This document shows, in pieces, positions 1 to 5,317 of a stretch of DNA of 10,120 bases (positions within the stretch are counted from its first letter, which is position 1; each line of letters begins with the position of its first letter). The notes under the pieces were generated by a model, which was not told where the DNA came from, made no database searches, and saw only the letters and a list, made by a program, of their open reading frames with translations. The DNA lies in contig JASEGX010000082.1 in assembly GCA_030017815.1 (NCBI GenBank), forward strand, positions 1-10,120, written 5' to 3'. The translations under genes and the position numbers were made by a program. This DNA is from Thermodesulfobacteriota bacterium. GTDB lineage: Bacteria > Desulfobacterota > QYQD01.

Positions 1-2
1 GA

Positions 3-431
3 AATGCGGTTTCCGTCTCCATGGCCGCTGACGGAGACTCCTTCCTGCATGCCGAATCCGCAGCCCAGAAGATCATGTCCGGCAACGGTATAGAGGCTAC
101 GCAGATTACCCGCGGCAACCTTATTGATAATGGCTTGAAGGGTGTGGCTGGAATCGTGGGCGTAAACCAGTCTGCCGGCAGCATCAACAATCAGGACAAT
201 GCCGCCAGCATGGCCGTAGGACCAGGTTCTATGGCGGCCCTGTCTGAGGCCGACCTGGGCATGGTCAACACCGGCAATTGTAGCCGGGAAACCGGCGTAG
301 CGTTGACCGATACCTTGGCTAACGGTGCCTTGGCAACAGCCAGCGGTATTGTCGGCGTTAACCAGTCCTCAGGCTGCATGAACAACCAGGCTAATGTCGT
401 GGCCGTTTGTGCGGTTTCGAGCCCGTTCTAA
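3..431 (+). CDS. Fap-type functional amyloid subunit, 3' part of gene
   Basis: This is the C-terminal part of an exported fibre subunit of the FapB/FapC kind. The reading frame is open to the left edge, so the true start and signal peptide lie outside the window; the ATG at 21 is internal. Counting that Met as residue 1, two copies of a repeat with the pattern G-I-V-G-V-N-Q-S-x-G-x-x-N-N-Q-x-N occur at about 44-66 and 109-131. The first visible residues (NAVSVS) look like the tail of an earlier copy. Between the repeats is ALSEADLGMVN, also present in the complete paralogue at 2191-2985, which shares the whole architecture. Cysteines are at 87, 119 and 130; the one at 119 sits in the last repeat (NQSSGC) and is conserved in the paralogue. 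In Pseudomonas, FapC is the main fibre protein and FapB a minor one or nucleator; which one this is cannot be told from the sequence. Confidence 0.75.
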   Translation, partial: NAVSVSMAADGDSFLHAESAAQKIMSGNGIEATQITRGNLIDNGLKGVAGIVGVNQSAGSINNQDNAASMAVGPGSMAALSEADLGMVNTGNCSRETGVALTDTLANGALATASGIVGVNQSSGCMNNQANVVAVCAVSSPF

Positions 432-456
432 GATGTCTTATCTTTTGTGAAACCGG

Positions 457-489
457 AGAGAGGGATGTGGACCAACCCCTTCCCTCTCT
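457..489 (+). terminator. Possible hairpin terminator after the first amyloid subunit gene
   Basis: A perfect 9-base stem (AGAGAGGGA at 457-465 with TCCCTCTCT at 481-489) lies 25 bases after the stop codon of the first subunit gene. No clean T-run follows, only TCCTAAATAAGTT, so it may be a weak terminator or an mRNA-stabilising hairpin. It could lower expression of the downstream export genes relative to this subunit. Confidence 0.35.
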
Positions 490-514
490 TCCTAAATAAG
501 TTATCGGGAATTAT

Positions 515-638
515 GTCATTGCGAACGAAGTGAAGTCGTGCCACAGGCAGATTCGCCTTTGGCGAACAATCTCTGGCTACTTGCAATCTCCAACGAGATT
601 GCTTCGTCGTTCCTCAGAGGTGAACTCCTCGCAATGAC
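515..638. repeat. Inverted-repeat element, GTCATTGCGA type (about 124 bp)
   Basis: A small palindromic element is bounded by perfect 10-base inverted ends, GTCATTGCGA at 515-524 and TCGCAATGAC at 629-638. Inside are two further hairpins: TTCGCC/GGCGAA at 552-566 and GCAATCTC/GAGATTGC at 583-602. It has no coding potential. Elements with these ends are widespread as dispersed repeats in many proteobacterial genomes, particularly deltaproteobacteria, and are probably non-autonomous miniature elements. Here the element lies inside the amyloid locus, between a fibre subunit and the peptidase gene. Copy number elsewhere in this genome cannot be seen. Confidence 0.65.
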
Positions 639-707
639 AAGCTGGATAAAATTTTTAAGCTTTTTAATAAAGACGGTCTCGTAAAAAGTCTGAAAAGGCT
701 GTTTTCT

Positions 708-822
708 GTCATTCCTGCGAAACTTGTCCCTGACCCCGATCAGGGAGCGGGAATCCAGTAAAAAGGAGATGGATTCCCGTTTTCACGGGAAACCCTGGAT
801 GCCGGATCAAGTCCGGCATGAC
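708..822. repeat. Inverted-repeat element, GTCATTCC...CCGGCATGAC type (about 115 bp)
   Basis: A second miniature element lies 69 bases after the first. Its ends start GTCAT and finish ATGAC. Inside are CCCTGA/TCAGGG (about 728-745), TTCCCGT/ACGGGAA (774-780 with 785-791, loop TTTC) and GCCGGA/TCCGGC (801-817). The internal GGGAATCCAG and GGATTCCCG segments are typical of a dispersed repeat family in proteobacterial genomes. The last hairpin is followed, after six bases, by a run of six T (824-829), so it might also act as a weak terminator before the peptidase gene. TCTCGTAAAAAGTC at 677-690, just left of it, resembles the end of another common miniature element, but no partner end is seen. 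Confidence 0.6.
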
Positions 823-870
823 GTTTTTTATGTATTTACCTACAGAATCTTTGAGAGTCTTTAAGCAGCG

Positions 871-1611
871 ATGAGAAAAAGTAATAAAATATCGGCCCTT
901 ACAGGTATCCTTATTTTTATCCTATCCTGCGCTCTTCACTCATCTGCCTGGGCAGGCACGGTGGTAGTCCGGATGATGCACCGCGGACCGGCCATATACA
1001 AAAAGGTCATTAGCCTGCGCGAAAAAAAGTTCGTCAAGATTGTCCCGCAAAGTAAGGATTACAGTTGTGGCGCGGCGGCCATAGCCACCGTTTTAACCTA
1101 CCATTTTGGTATGGATACTTCAGAAGCAAACACCATTCAGGGGATGCTCAAGGTGGCAGACCTGGAGCTGGTAAAGAAAAAGGGGTTCTCACTCCTGGAC
1201 TTAAAAAAATATGCTGAAAATATAGGTTACCGAGCCGGCGGGTTCAAGGTTAAGGCCGACCTGCTCGCCAACATAAACAAACCGACGATTGTCCTCATCG
1301 ATGTCCGGGGTTATTCGCATTTTGTAGTCCTAAAAGGTGTGCGCGGGGAGGATGTCTTCCTGGCTGATCCGGCCTGGGGAAACCGCATCATGAATTTTGC
1401 GGATTTCTTAAAGGCATGGAACGGCATTGTCTTTGCCTTTGACGGTCCGAAGCTGGCTGATGCCACCGGGCTAAGGTGTGAAGACCGGGAGGCTATGCCG
1501 GTGGACTGTATTCTCCGGATGAAAAGCCTCGACAGTGCCGGACGATTCACTATGGACCCTTCCCAGCAGAGCGCCATTTTTAAGACCATTTATCGGGACA
1601 GCTTGTTATGA
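871..1611 (+). CDS. fapD: Exported C39-family cysteine peptidase, FapD type
   Basis: This is a 246-residue papain-fold peptidase of family C39, the family that cleaves double-glycine leaders. Here it stands alone rather than fused to an ABC transporter. Residues 1-28 form a Sec signal with basic MRKSNK, a hydrophobic core and AWA before Gly29; Cys20 (ILSC) leaves a weak possibility of a lipoprotein. Catalytic residues are visible: Gln60 (oxyanion hole), Cys66 in DYSCGAAA, His150 in YSHFVVLKG and Asp166 in LADPAWG. The catalytic domain spans about 55-190, followed by a roughly 55-residue tail of unknown role. The signal places the active site in the periplasm, as proposed for FapD. The ATG at 871 has only a weak upstream GAG, but the signal peptide supports it. 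The stop overlaps the next gene by 4 bases (ATGA), so the two are probably translated together and may be enzyme and substrate. The fap assignment rests on the neighbours and on this YSCGAAA-type C39 domain. Confidence 0.82.
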   Translation: MRKSNKISALTGILIFILSCALHSSAWAGTVVVRMMHRGPAIYKKVISLREKKFVKIVPQSKDYSCGAAAIATVLTYHFGMDTSEANTIQGMLKVADLELVKKKGFSLLDLKKYAENIGYRAGGFKVKADLLANINKPTIVLIDVRGYSHFVVLKGVRGEDVFLADPAWGNRIMNFADFLKAWNGIVFAFDGPKLADATGLRCEDREAMPVDCILRMKSLDSAGRFTMDPSQQSAIFKTIYRDSLL

Positions 1612-2159
1612 CGATAAAAATACATAGGCTGCGATTGGCGATAGTGGTGTGGAGCATAATCTTTAATCTCGTATTTCCTCACGCGCTATCTGCCGGTCCA
1701 CCAACTGATCTGTTGGGAGTGGAAGCCGAGGCCGTGCCCGAAGAGGAACTGGGAGAGGTACGGGGTGGCTATGCCGGTTTCTATTTTGCTTTTGACTTCA
1801 CCGGGTATTGGGACAATACAGGCGGTTGGGGGGGCACGAGCAAGGCGCAAGGTTCTGCGACGTACAACACCGAAGTAGGGGATATTAAGGTTGTGGTGAA
1901 TGATAGTAATGGTACCACGCCTACAGATATGCCGGTTTCATCTCAGACCACCATGAGTACCGGAGACAAAGTCGTCAAGATGAGTGCCTTTGTGGGCGAT
2001 ATAAACCAGACTCAGGGCGTAATTCAAATCTGCCAGGTGCCGGGCAGCAACAACATAGTAACCACGGTTATGAACCTTCAGCTTACGGTGATAAATATAA
2101 ATGATCCATCCAAGGTAGCCCAGTTGTCATCGATATTGCCGGGGCTGGTCGTGCATTGA
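1608..2159 (+). CDS. Exported protein with double-glycine motif and one amyloid-like repeat (FapA/FapE-like accessory)
   Basis: This 183-residue protein is not assigned with certainty. Residues 1-29 are a Sec signal ending in ALSA. A short acidic segment follows, then EEELGEVRGG at 45-54, which matches the double-glycine leader pattern in register: hydrophobic at -12, Glu -8, Leu -7, Val -4, Gly-Gly at -2/-1. After Gly54 comes an aromatic, Gly-rich stretch (55-80), a beta-prone middle, and near the C-terminus GVIQICQVPGSNN (137-149), a degenerate copy of the fibre repeat GIISINQAPGTLNN in the neighbouring subunit. It starts inside the end of the C39 peptidase gene (4-base ATGA overlap). I infer a Fap accessory or minor subunit processed by that peptidase; position and architecture suggest FapA or FapE, with FapA slightly favoured. 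An alternative is an unrelated secreted protein that happens to carry a GG motif. Confidence 0.6.
   Translation: MTIKIHRLRLAIVVWSIIFNLVFPHALSAGPPTDLLGVEAEAVPEEELGEVRGGYAGFYFAFDFTGYWDNTGGWGGTSKAQGSATYNTEVGDIKVVVNDSNGTTPTDMPVSSQTTMSTGDKVVKMSAFVGDINQTQGVIQICQVPGSNNIVTTVMNLQLTVININDPSKVAQLSSILPGLVVH
1734..1769 (+). other. Double-glycine (GG) cleavage motif in the 183-residue exported protein
   Basis: Residues 43-54, VPEEELGEVRGG, fit the consensus recognised by C39 peptidases in bacteriocin leaders (L-S-x-x-E-L-x-x-I-x-G-G). The predicted cut is after Gly54, just before YAGFYF. Unlike bacteriocin leaders it sits behind a Sec signal, so cutting would have to occur in the periplasm, where the adjacent C39 peptidase should be. 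Confidence 0.55.
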
Positions 2160-2190
2160 TGATATTTAATTCATCCGAAGGGGCTATTAC

Positions 2191-2985
2191 ATGAGCACAA
2201 ACGGCTTGAAGATGATATTAAAGACAGTACTTATTTCTTGTATGACTTTGCTATTCTCATGGTCACCGGTCAGCGCCGAGCTATCCGATACTATAAGCGA
2301 GAGTTCCAGTTCAACCGTTACGGAGGAGACGACTATCACCACGGATATCGCCGTTGGTGTCAGTCAGACGGCTGAGGTTGGCCACTCGGCAGCCAGTTCC
2401 GGTACGGCTACGGGAACGAGTAATAATAACCAAATAATCGAGAACAAAGGGATAGAAAAATCTGCCGATATCTGGGCCGATTCATTAAGCGGCTCAAGCG
2501 GCATCATCAGCATTAATCAGGCCCCCGGAACGTTGAACAATCAAGGGAGCGCCGTGAATGTCACCTATGCCACTGAGGCTACAGATACCCTACTCCAGGC
2601 CACGACGGCCCTGCAGAACCAGAGCTCCGGAAACGAAATCAGCGCAGACGCTTCTAAAATAACCAATGAGATCCACGGTAACGCCTTTTTTGAAGCTACA
2701 GGCATCATAACCGTCAATCAATCTGCCGGCAGCCTCAATACCCAGACTACGCTCGTCAATCTTACAATTGGTGCCAGCTCCGCGGTTTCTCTTTCCGATG
2801 CCGACCTCGGTATGCTCAATGCCAATAATACAATAACCGATGTCGGCGTCTCACGCACAGATAGCCTGAGCACCTTTGCCCTGCAAGGAGCTAAGGGTAT
2901 TATCTCTATCAACCAGTCCTCCGGGTGTCTAAACCATCAGGTCAATGCCATCTCTGTATCCGTGCGTGAATTTACTTTATATTAA
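2191..2985 (+). CDS. fapC: Fap-type functional amyloid fibre subunit, three repeats
   Basis: This 264-residue exported protein has the FapC layout. Residues 1-29 are a Sec signal (PVSA before Glu30). A Ser/Thr-rich segment follows (about 30-75), then three repeat units separated by linkers. Repeat cores are at 104-126, 171-193 and 236-258, with spacings of 67 and 65, and share G-I-I-x-x-N-Q-x-x-G-x-[LM]-N-x-Q followed by alternating hydrophobic and polar residues, as expected for stacked beta-strands. Gln/Asn pairs at fixed places are the hallmark of Fap and curli-like amyloids. The last repeat carries Cys246 (NQSSGC), matched in the paralogue at the left edge. The second linker contains SLSDADLGMLN (200-210), resembling the GG-type motif of the preceding protein. 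The start is preceded by GAAGGGG at a reasonable distance. It could instead be the FapB role; the two paralogues cannot be ranked from sequence. Expected fate is secretion through the downstream barrel and assembly on the cell surface. Confidence 0.78.
   Translation: MSTNGLKMILKTVLISCMTLLFSWSPVSAELSDTISESSSSTVTEETTITTDIAVGVSQTAEVGHSAASSGTATGTSNNNQIIENKGIEKSADIWADSLSGSSGIISINQAPGTLNNQGSAVNVTYATEATDTLLQATTALQNQSSGNEISADASKITNEIHGNAFFEATGIITVNQSAGSLNTQTTLVNLTIGASSAVSLSDADLGMLNANNTITDVGVSRTDSLSTFALQGAKGIISINQSSGCLNHQVNAISVSVREFTLY
2500..2964 (+). repeat. Three amyloid repeat units in the fibre subunit
   Basis: Core repeats are encoded at 2500-2568, 2701-2769 and 2896-2964. They are conserved in protein sequence but clearly diverged in DNA, so they are old duplications kept by selection rather than recent slippage. 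Two more cores from the truncated paralogue are at 150-218 and 345-413. Confidence 0.75.
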
Positions 2986-3008
2986 TCAACGAATTATGAT
3001 AGCATAAA

Positions 3009-3042
3009 AAGGAGGTAAAATATGTTGCGAGAAAGGATATAG
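3009..3042 (+). promoter_or_regulatory. Strong Shine-Dalgarno followed by a six-codon leader ORF before the barrel gene
   Basis: AAGGAGGT (3009-3016), a near-perfect ribosome binding site, lies 5 bases before an ATG at 3022 that opens only six codons (MLRERI) and stops at 3040-3042. The barrel gene starts at 3045, two bases further, with its own weaker GAAAGGA at 3031-3037. Ribosomes ending the mini-ORF could restart on the barrel gene. The alternative is that AAGGAGGT is simply a remote ribosome site and the short frame is chance. Confidence 0.4.
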
Positions 3043-3044
3043 CC

Positions 3045-4043
3045 ATGCGCCATAAAGCCCTTTTTGTTTTATTTATCATCTTAACCTACATATCCATCTT
3101 CCCGCCATATATATTAGCTCAGCAAGAAGAACGAAAACCCGTTCCCGGGGTCTCCGTAGAAAAAGGCGGGGCGCTCCTTCCTACCGGGCGATTTGTGCTG
3201 GAACCCGCATTTCAATATGCCCATAACTCCAGCAAGCAGCTTGTTTCCATAAGCGGTTTCAGTATATTCAATGCCATTTTGATCGGTCGGTTCAACATAA
3301 AAGAGATCGAAAGAGACATTTACATACCTTCTATAACGGCCCGGTTGGGTTTGAAAGACATGGAGTTTAACGTCAAGGTGCCGTGGATGTACCGGAAAGA
3401 TAAAGAGACAAACCCGGCTGAAGCGGGCACGACCGTATATTCGGCTGATGATAGCGGCCTTGGAGACATCGAAGGTGGGTTTTACTATAAACTGGTCAAT
3501 GAGCACGGCGCTGTTCCGGACATCATCCTGAGTCTCGGTGTAAAGTCAGACACTGGCCGTGACCCTTACGGGTTGCAGACAGAGACCGCGGGTGGCGAAG
3601 TACGCTTCAAGGAATTCCCCACAGGCACCGGGCACTGGGGTTATTCAGGCGGGCTTATCTTTGTCAAGACCACTGACCCTGCCATCGTATTCCTGAACCT
3701 GACCTACTTTTATAATGATTCCAGAGACATTGGGACAGAGAATGGCACATTTTACGGCGAAGTTGATCCGGGGGACAGCTTTGAATATAATATAGGTACG
3801 GTAGTAGCTCTAAATGAGAAATTTTCTCTCAATTTTACTCTTAACCAGCGGATTACCGGTAAGACCGTGCAAAACGGATCTGAGATAGCGGATAGCGATC
3901 TTAACGCCATCTCTCTTAATCTTGGGGGCACTTACGCTATCTCTAAGTGGTTCTCCGTAGATGTAACCGCCGGGATTGGGCTGACCTCCGATGCCAACGA
4001 TGTAACCTTAATGTTTCGGGTACCCATTAATTTTGAATTTTAG
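3045..4043 (+). CDS. fapF: FapF-type outer-membrane beta-barrel, amyloid secretion channel
   Basis: This 332-residue outer-membrane protein is the probable exit channel for the amyloid subunits. Residues 1-25 are a Sec signal (YILA before Gln26). The mature protein begins with a short linker and GVSVEKGGALLPTGRF (35-50), VLEPAFQYAH and SGFSIFNAILIGRF, a region resembling the start of the FapF barrel. Alternating hydrophobic/polar strands continue to the end, which is Phe (FEF) as expected for BAM-assembled barrels. Pseudomonas FapF has a long N-terminal periplasmic coiled-coil and plug helix before a 12-strand barrel; here only about 10 residues separate the signal from the GVSVEKGG region, so that domain appears missing. 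Generic databases may label such proteins as phenol meta-degradation pathway transporters (MetA family); the amyloid neighbours make FapF the better call. It is the last gene of the locus. Confidence 0.75.
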   Translation: MRHKALFVLFIILTYISIFPPYILAQQEERKPVPGVSVEKGGALLPTGRFVLEPAFQYAHNSSKQLVSISGFSIFNAILIGRFNIKEIERDIYIPSITARLGLKDMEFNVKVPWMYRKDKETNPAEAGTTVYSADDSGLGDIEGGFYYKLVNEHGAVPDIILSLGVKSDTGRDPYGLQTETAGGEVRFKEFPTGTGHWGYSGGLIFVKTTDPAIVFLNLTYFYNDSRDIGTENGTFYGEVDPGDSFEYNIGTVVALNEKFSLNFTLNQRITGKTVQNGSEIADSDLNAISLNLGGTYAISKWFSVDVTAGIGLTSDANDVTLMFRVPINFEF

Positions 4044-4056
4044 TTTATGCTCTTTC

Positions 4057-4120
4057 GTCATTCCCGTGCAAACGGGAATCCAGTAGTTTTGGTAGGCTGA
4101 GCCCACCCTACATCTACTGG
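4057..4120. repeat. GTCATTCCCG-type hairpin and GTAGG/CCTAC repeat after the barrel gene
   Basis: TTCCCGT/ACGGGAA (4061-4067 with 4072-4078, loop GCAA) is a strong hairpin 17 bases after the stop codon of the barrel gene. CCAGTAG (4080-4086) pairs with CTACTGG (4114-4120) around an imperfect GTAGGCTGAGCCCACCCTAC palindrome (4092-4111). The left part matches the family of the element at 708-822. The hairpin could end or protect the amyloid transcript, but no T-run follows it. Confidence 0.55.
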
Positions 4121-4128
4121 CTAGTGCT

Positions 4129-4229
4129 CATCCGAAAACTTCCCTTCGTAGGACAGGCGTCCCGCCTGTCGACAGCCGAGACGGCTGTCCTACGGGTGTA
4201 AGATGGAACATAGTCCGGGTTTCCGGATG
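4129..4229. repeat. Nested inverted repeat, GTAGGACAGGCG type
   Basis: A compact cruciform-like structure: CGTAGGACAG (4147-4156) pairs with CTGTCCTACG (4185-4194), and inside are two perfect hairpins, GACAGGCG/CGCCTGTC (4152-4170) and GACAGCCG/CGGCTGTC (4171-4189). The whole is flanked by CATCCG (4129-4134) and CGGATG (4224-4229). There is no coding sequence. It sits between the convergent barrel and rlmN genes and may also end transcription from both sides. Confidence 0.6.
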
Positions 4230-4237
4230 GAAACTAA

Positions 4238-5317
4238 CTATTGCCCCGTGCTTCTTAACCTCTCCGCTCCATATACGGCATGAGCGTGAAGTTGCCCACA
4301 GGCCGCCGAGATATCGGCGCCCTTACTCTGACGGATCATAGTTGTGTAATGGTTTTTAATCAGTATTTGCTGGAAGGCCAGAACTCTTTCCGGTGGCGGT
4401 GGTTTGAACTCCGAGCCCGGATAGGCATTGAACGGTATAAGATTGATCTTGGCCCGGACATCCCGCAATAGCTTAGCTAAGGCCCGGGCCTGCTCCGGCG
4501 CATCATTTACCCCGTCAATAAGAAGATACTCGAAGGTTATCATACGCCGCTGCGGCAGGGGAAAGTGCCGGCAGGCCTCAATTAATACCTCCAGGGGATA
4601 AGTCCGGTTGATGGGCATGAGAAAACTGCGAGTCTCATTATCCGGGGCATGGAGAGATACAGCCAGATTTACCGTGATATCCTTACCCAGCCTGTCCATC
4701 TGGGGTACAAGCCCGCACGTGGATACGGTTACCCTCCGGCTGGAAAAGCCGCAGCCCTCTTCTGCCAGCAGTATCCGCAGGCTCTTCAGAACATTTTCAT
4801 AGTTGGCTAAGGGCTCGCCCATGCCCATAAAGACCAGATTGGTCAGCTTCTCCCCGGGGAGAAGTGTCCTTTGGACCGCTAAGACCTGATTTACGATCTC
4901 CGAAGTCTTTAAGTTACGTTTAAACCCGCCCTTTCCGGTAAGACAAAACCGGCATCCCATGGCGCAGCCTGCCTGGGATGACAGGCACAACGTGTAATGC
5001 CCCTTTTCCGGTATGAGAACGCTCTCGATATAGTTTCCGTCTGAAAGCGCAAAGAGAAATTTTTGTGTGCCGTCCTGCGATCTTTCAATCTCTTTGGGAT
5101 GAAGGTGGCTGATGTAAGAAAGCTCTGATAGTTTTTCCCGCAGTTCCTTCCCGAGGTTGGTCATCTGGTCAAGGGACGTTACATCACCGCGCCAAAGCCA
5201 GCGGAAGATCTGCCCGGCACGAAAACACTCCAGGCCGGCAGATAAAACCCAGCTCTCTAATTCAGGTAGGGTCATATCGCGCAGGTCGATTTTTGTTGCT
5301 TCTATACTTGGCATCAT
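4238..5317 (-). CDS. rlmN: Dual-specificity 23S rRNA (A2503) / tRNA (A37) C2-methyltransferase RlmN
   Basis: This 359-residue cytoplasmic radical-SAM enzyme adds a methyl group to C2 of adenosine 2503 in 23S rRNA, and in many bacteria of A37 in some tRNAs, helping translational accuracy. The radical-SAM motif C-x3-C-x2-C is at Cys118, Cys122 and Cys125 (QAGCAMGCRFC). MGMGEPL is at 164-170, and the catalytic cysteine that forms the methylated intermediate is Cys340 in SAACGQL. Glu98 in NYIESVLIP fits the conserved glutamate. Length is normal for the family. The ATG chosen overlaps the stop of the upstream oxidoreductase gene by 4 bases (ATGA), indicating translational coupling; the next codon is also ATG and could be the start. 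The Cfr resistance paralogue is less likely given the sequence and context, but the two families are related. Confidence 0.95.
   Translation of the reverse strand: MMPSIEATKIDLRDMTLPELESWVLSAGLECFRAGQIFRWLWRGDVTSLDQMTNLGKELREKLSELSYISHLHPKEIERSQDGTQKFLFALSDGNYIESVLIPEKGHYTLCLSSQAGCAMGCRFCLTGKGGFKRNLKTSEIVNQVLAVQRTLLPGEKLTNLVFMGMGEPLANYENVLKSLRILLAEEGCGFSSRRVTVSTCGLVPQMDRLGKDITVNLAVSLHAPDNETRSFLMPINRTYPLEVLIEACRHFPLPQRRMITFEYLLIDGVNDAPEQARALAKLLRDVRAKINLIPFNAYPGSEFKPPPPERVLAFQQILIKNHYTTMIRQSKGADISAACGQLHAHAVYGAERLRSTGQ

Larger units (their letters stand above)
432..870. other. Gene-free spacer within the amyloid locus
   Basis: This 439-base stretch has no credible gene on either strand. It holds the hairpin at 457-489 and the two inverted-repeat elements at 515-638 and 708-822. 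I see no convincing promoter for the peptidase gene in what remains. An AT-rich stretch around 649-670 is the only candidate region. The spacer splits what in Pseudomonas is a compact operon. Confidence 0.6.

Noticed and set aside
515..822. tRNA or other structured RNA gene
   Set aside because: The hairpins are explained by terminal and internal inverted repeats of miniature elements; no cloverleaf or known RNA signature was seen.
871..2159. Bacteriocin cluster, suggested by the C39 peptidase and a GG-motif protein
   Set aside because: There is no ABC transporter, immunity gene or small precursor; both proteins have Sec signals, and the neighbours are amyloid-repeat proteins and a beta-barrel.
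2191..2985. Curli (CsgA/CsgB) subunit
   Set aside because: The Q-x-x-G-x-x-N spacing is similar in spirit, but the repeats are about 65 residues apart rather than about 22, and the neighbours (C39 peptidase, FapF-like barrel) fit Fap and not the CsgG system.
3114..3506. 130-codon open frame on the minus strand inside the barrel gene
   Set aside because: It lies wholly opposite a well-supported gene, has no ribosome site and no recognisable protein features.
3045..4043. Phenol meta-degradation (MetA-type) outer-membrane transporter
   Set aside because: No aromatic-degradation genes are present; position behind a fibre subunit and the GVSVEKGGALLP start fit a FapF-type channel better.
4152..4189. 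CRISPR-like repeats in the palindromic stretch
   Set aside because: The copies are adjacent inverted hairpins without spacers of regular length, so this is a nested palindrome.
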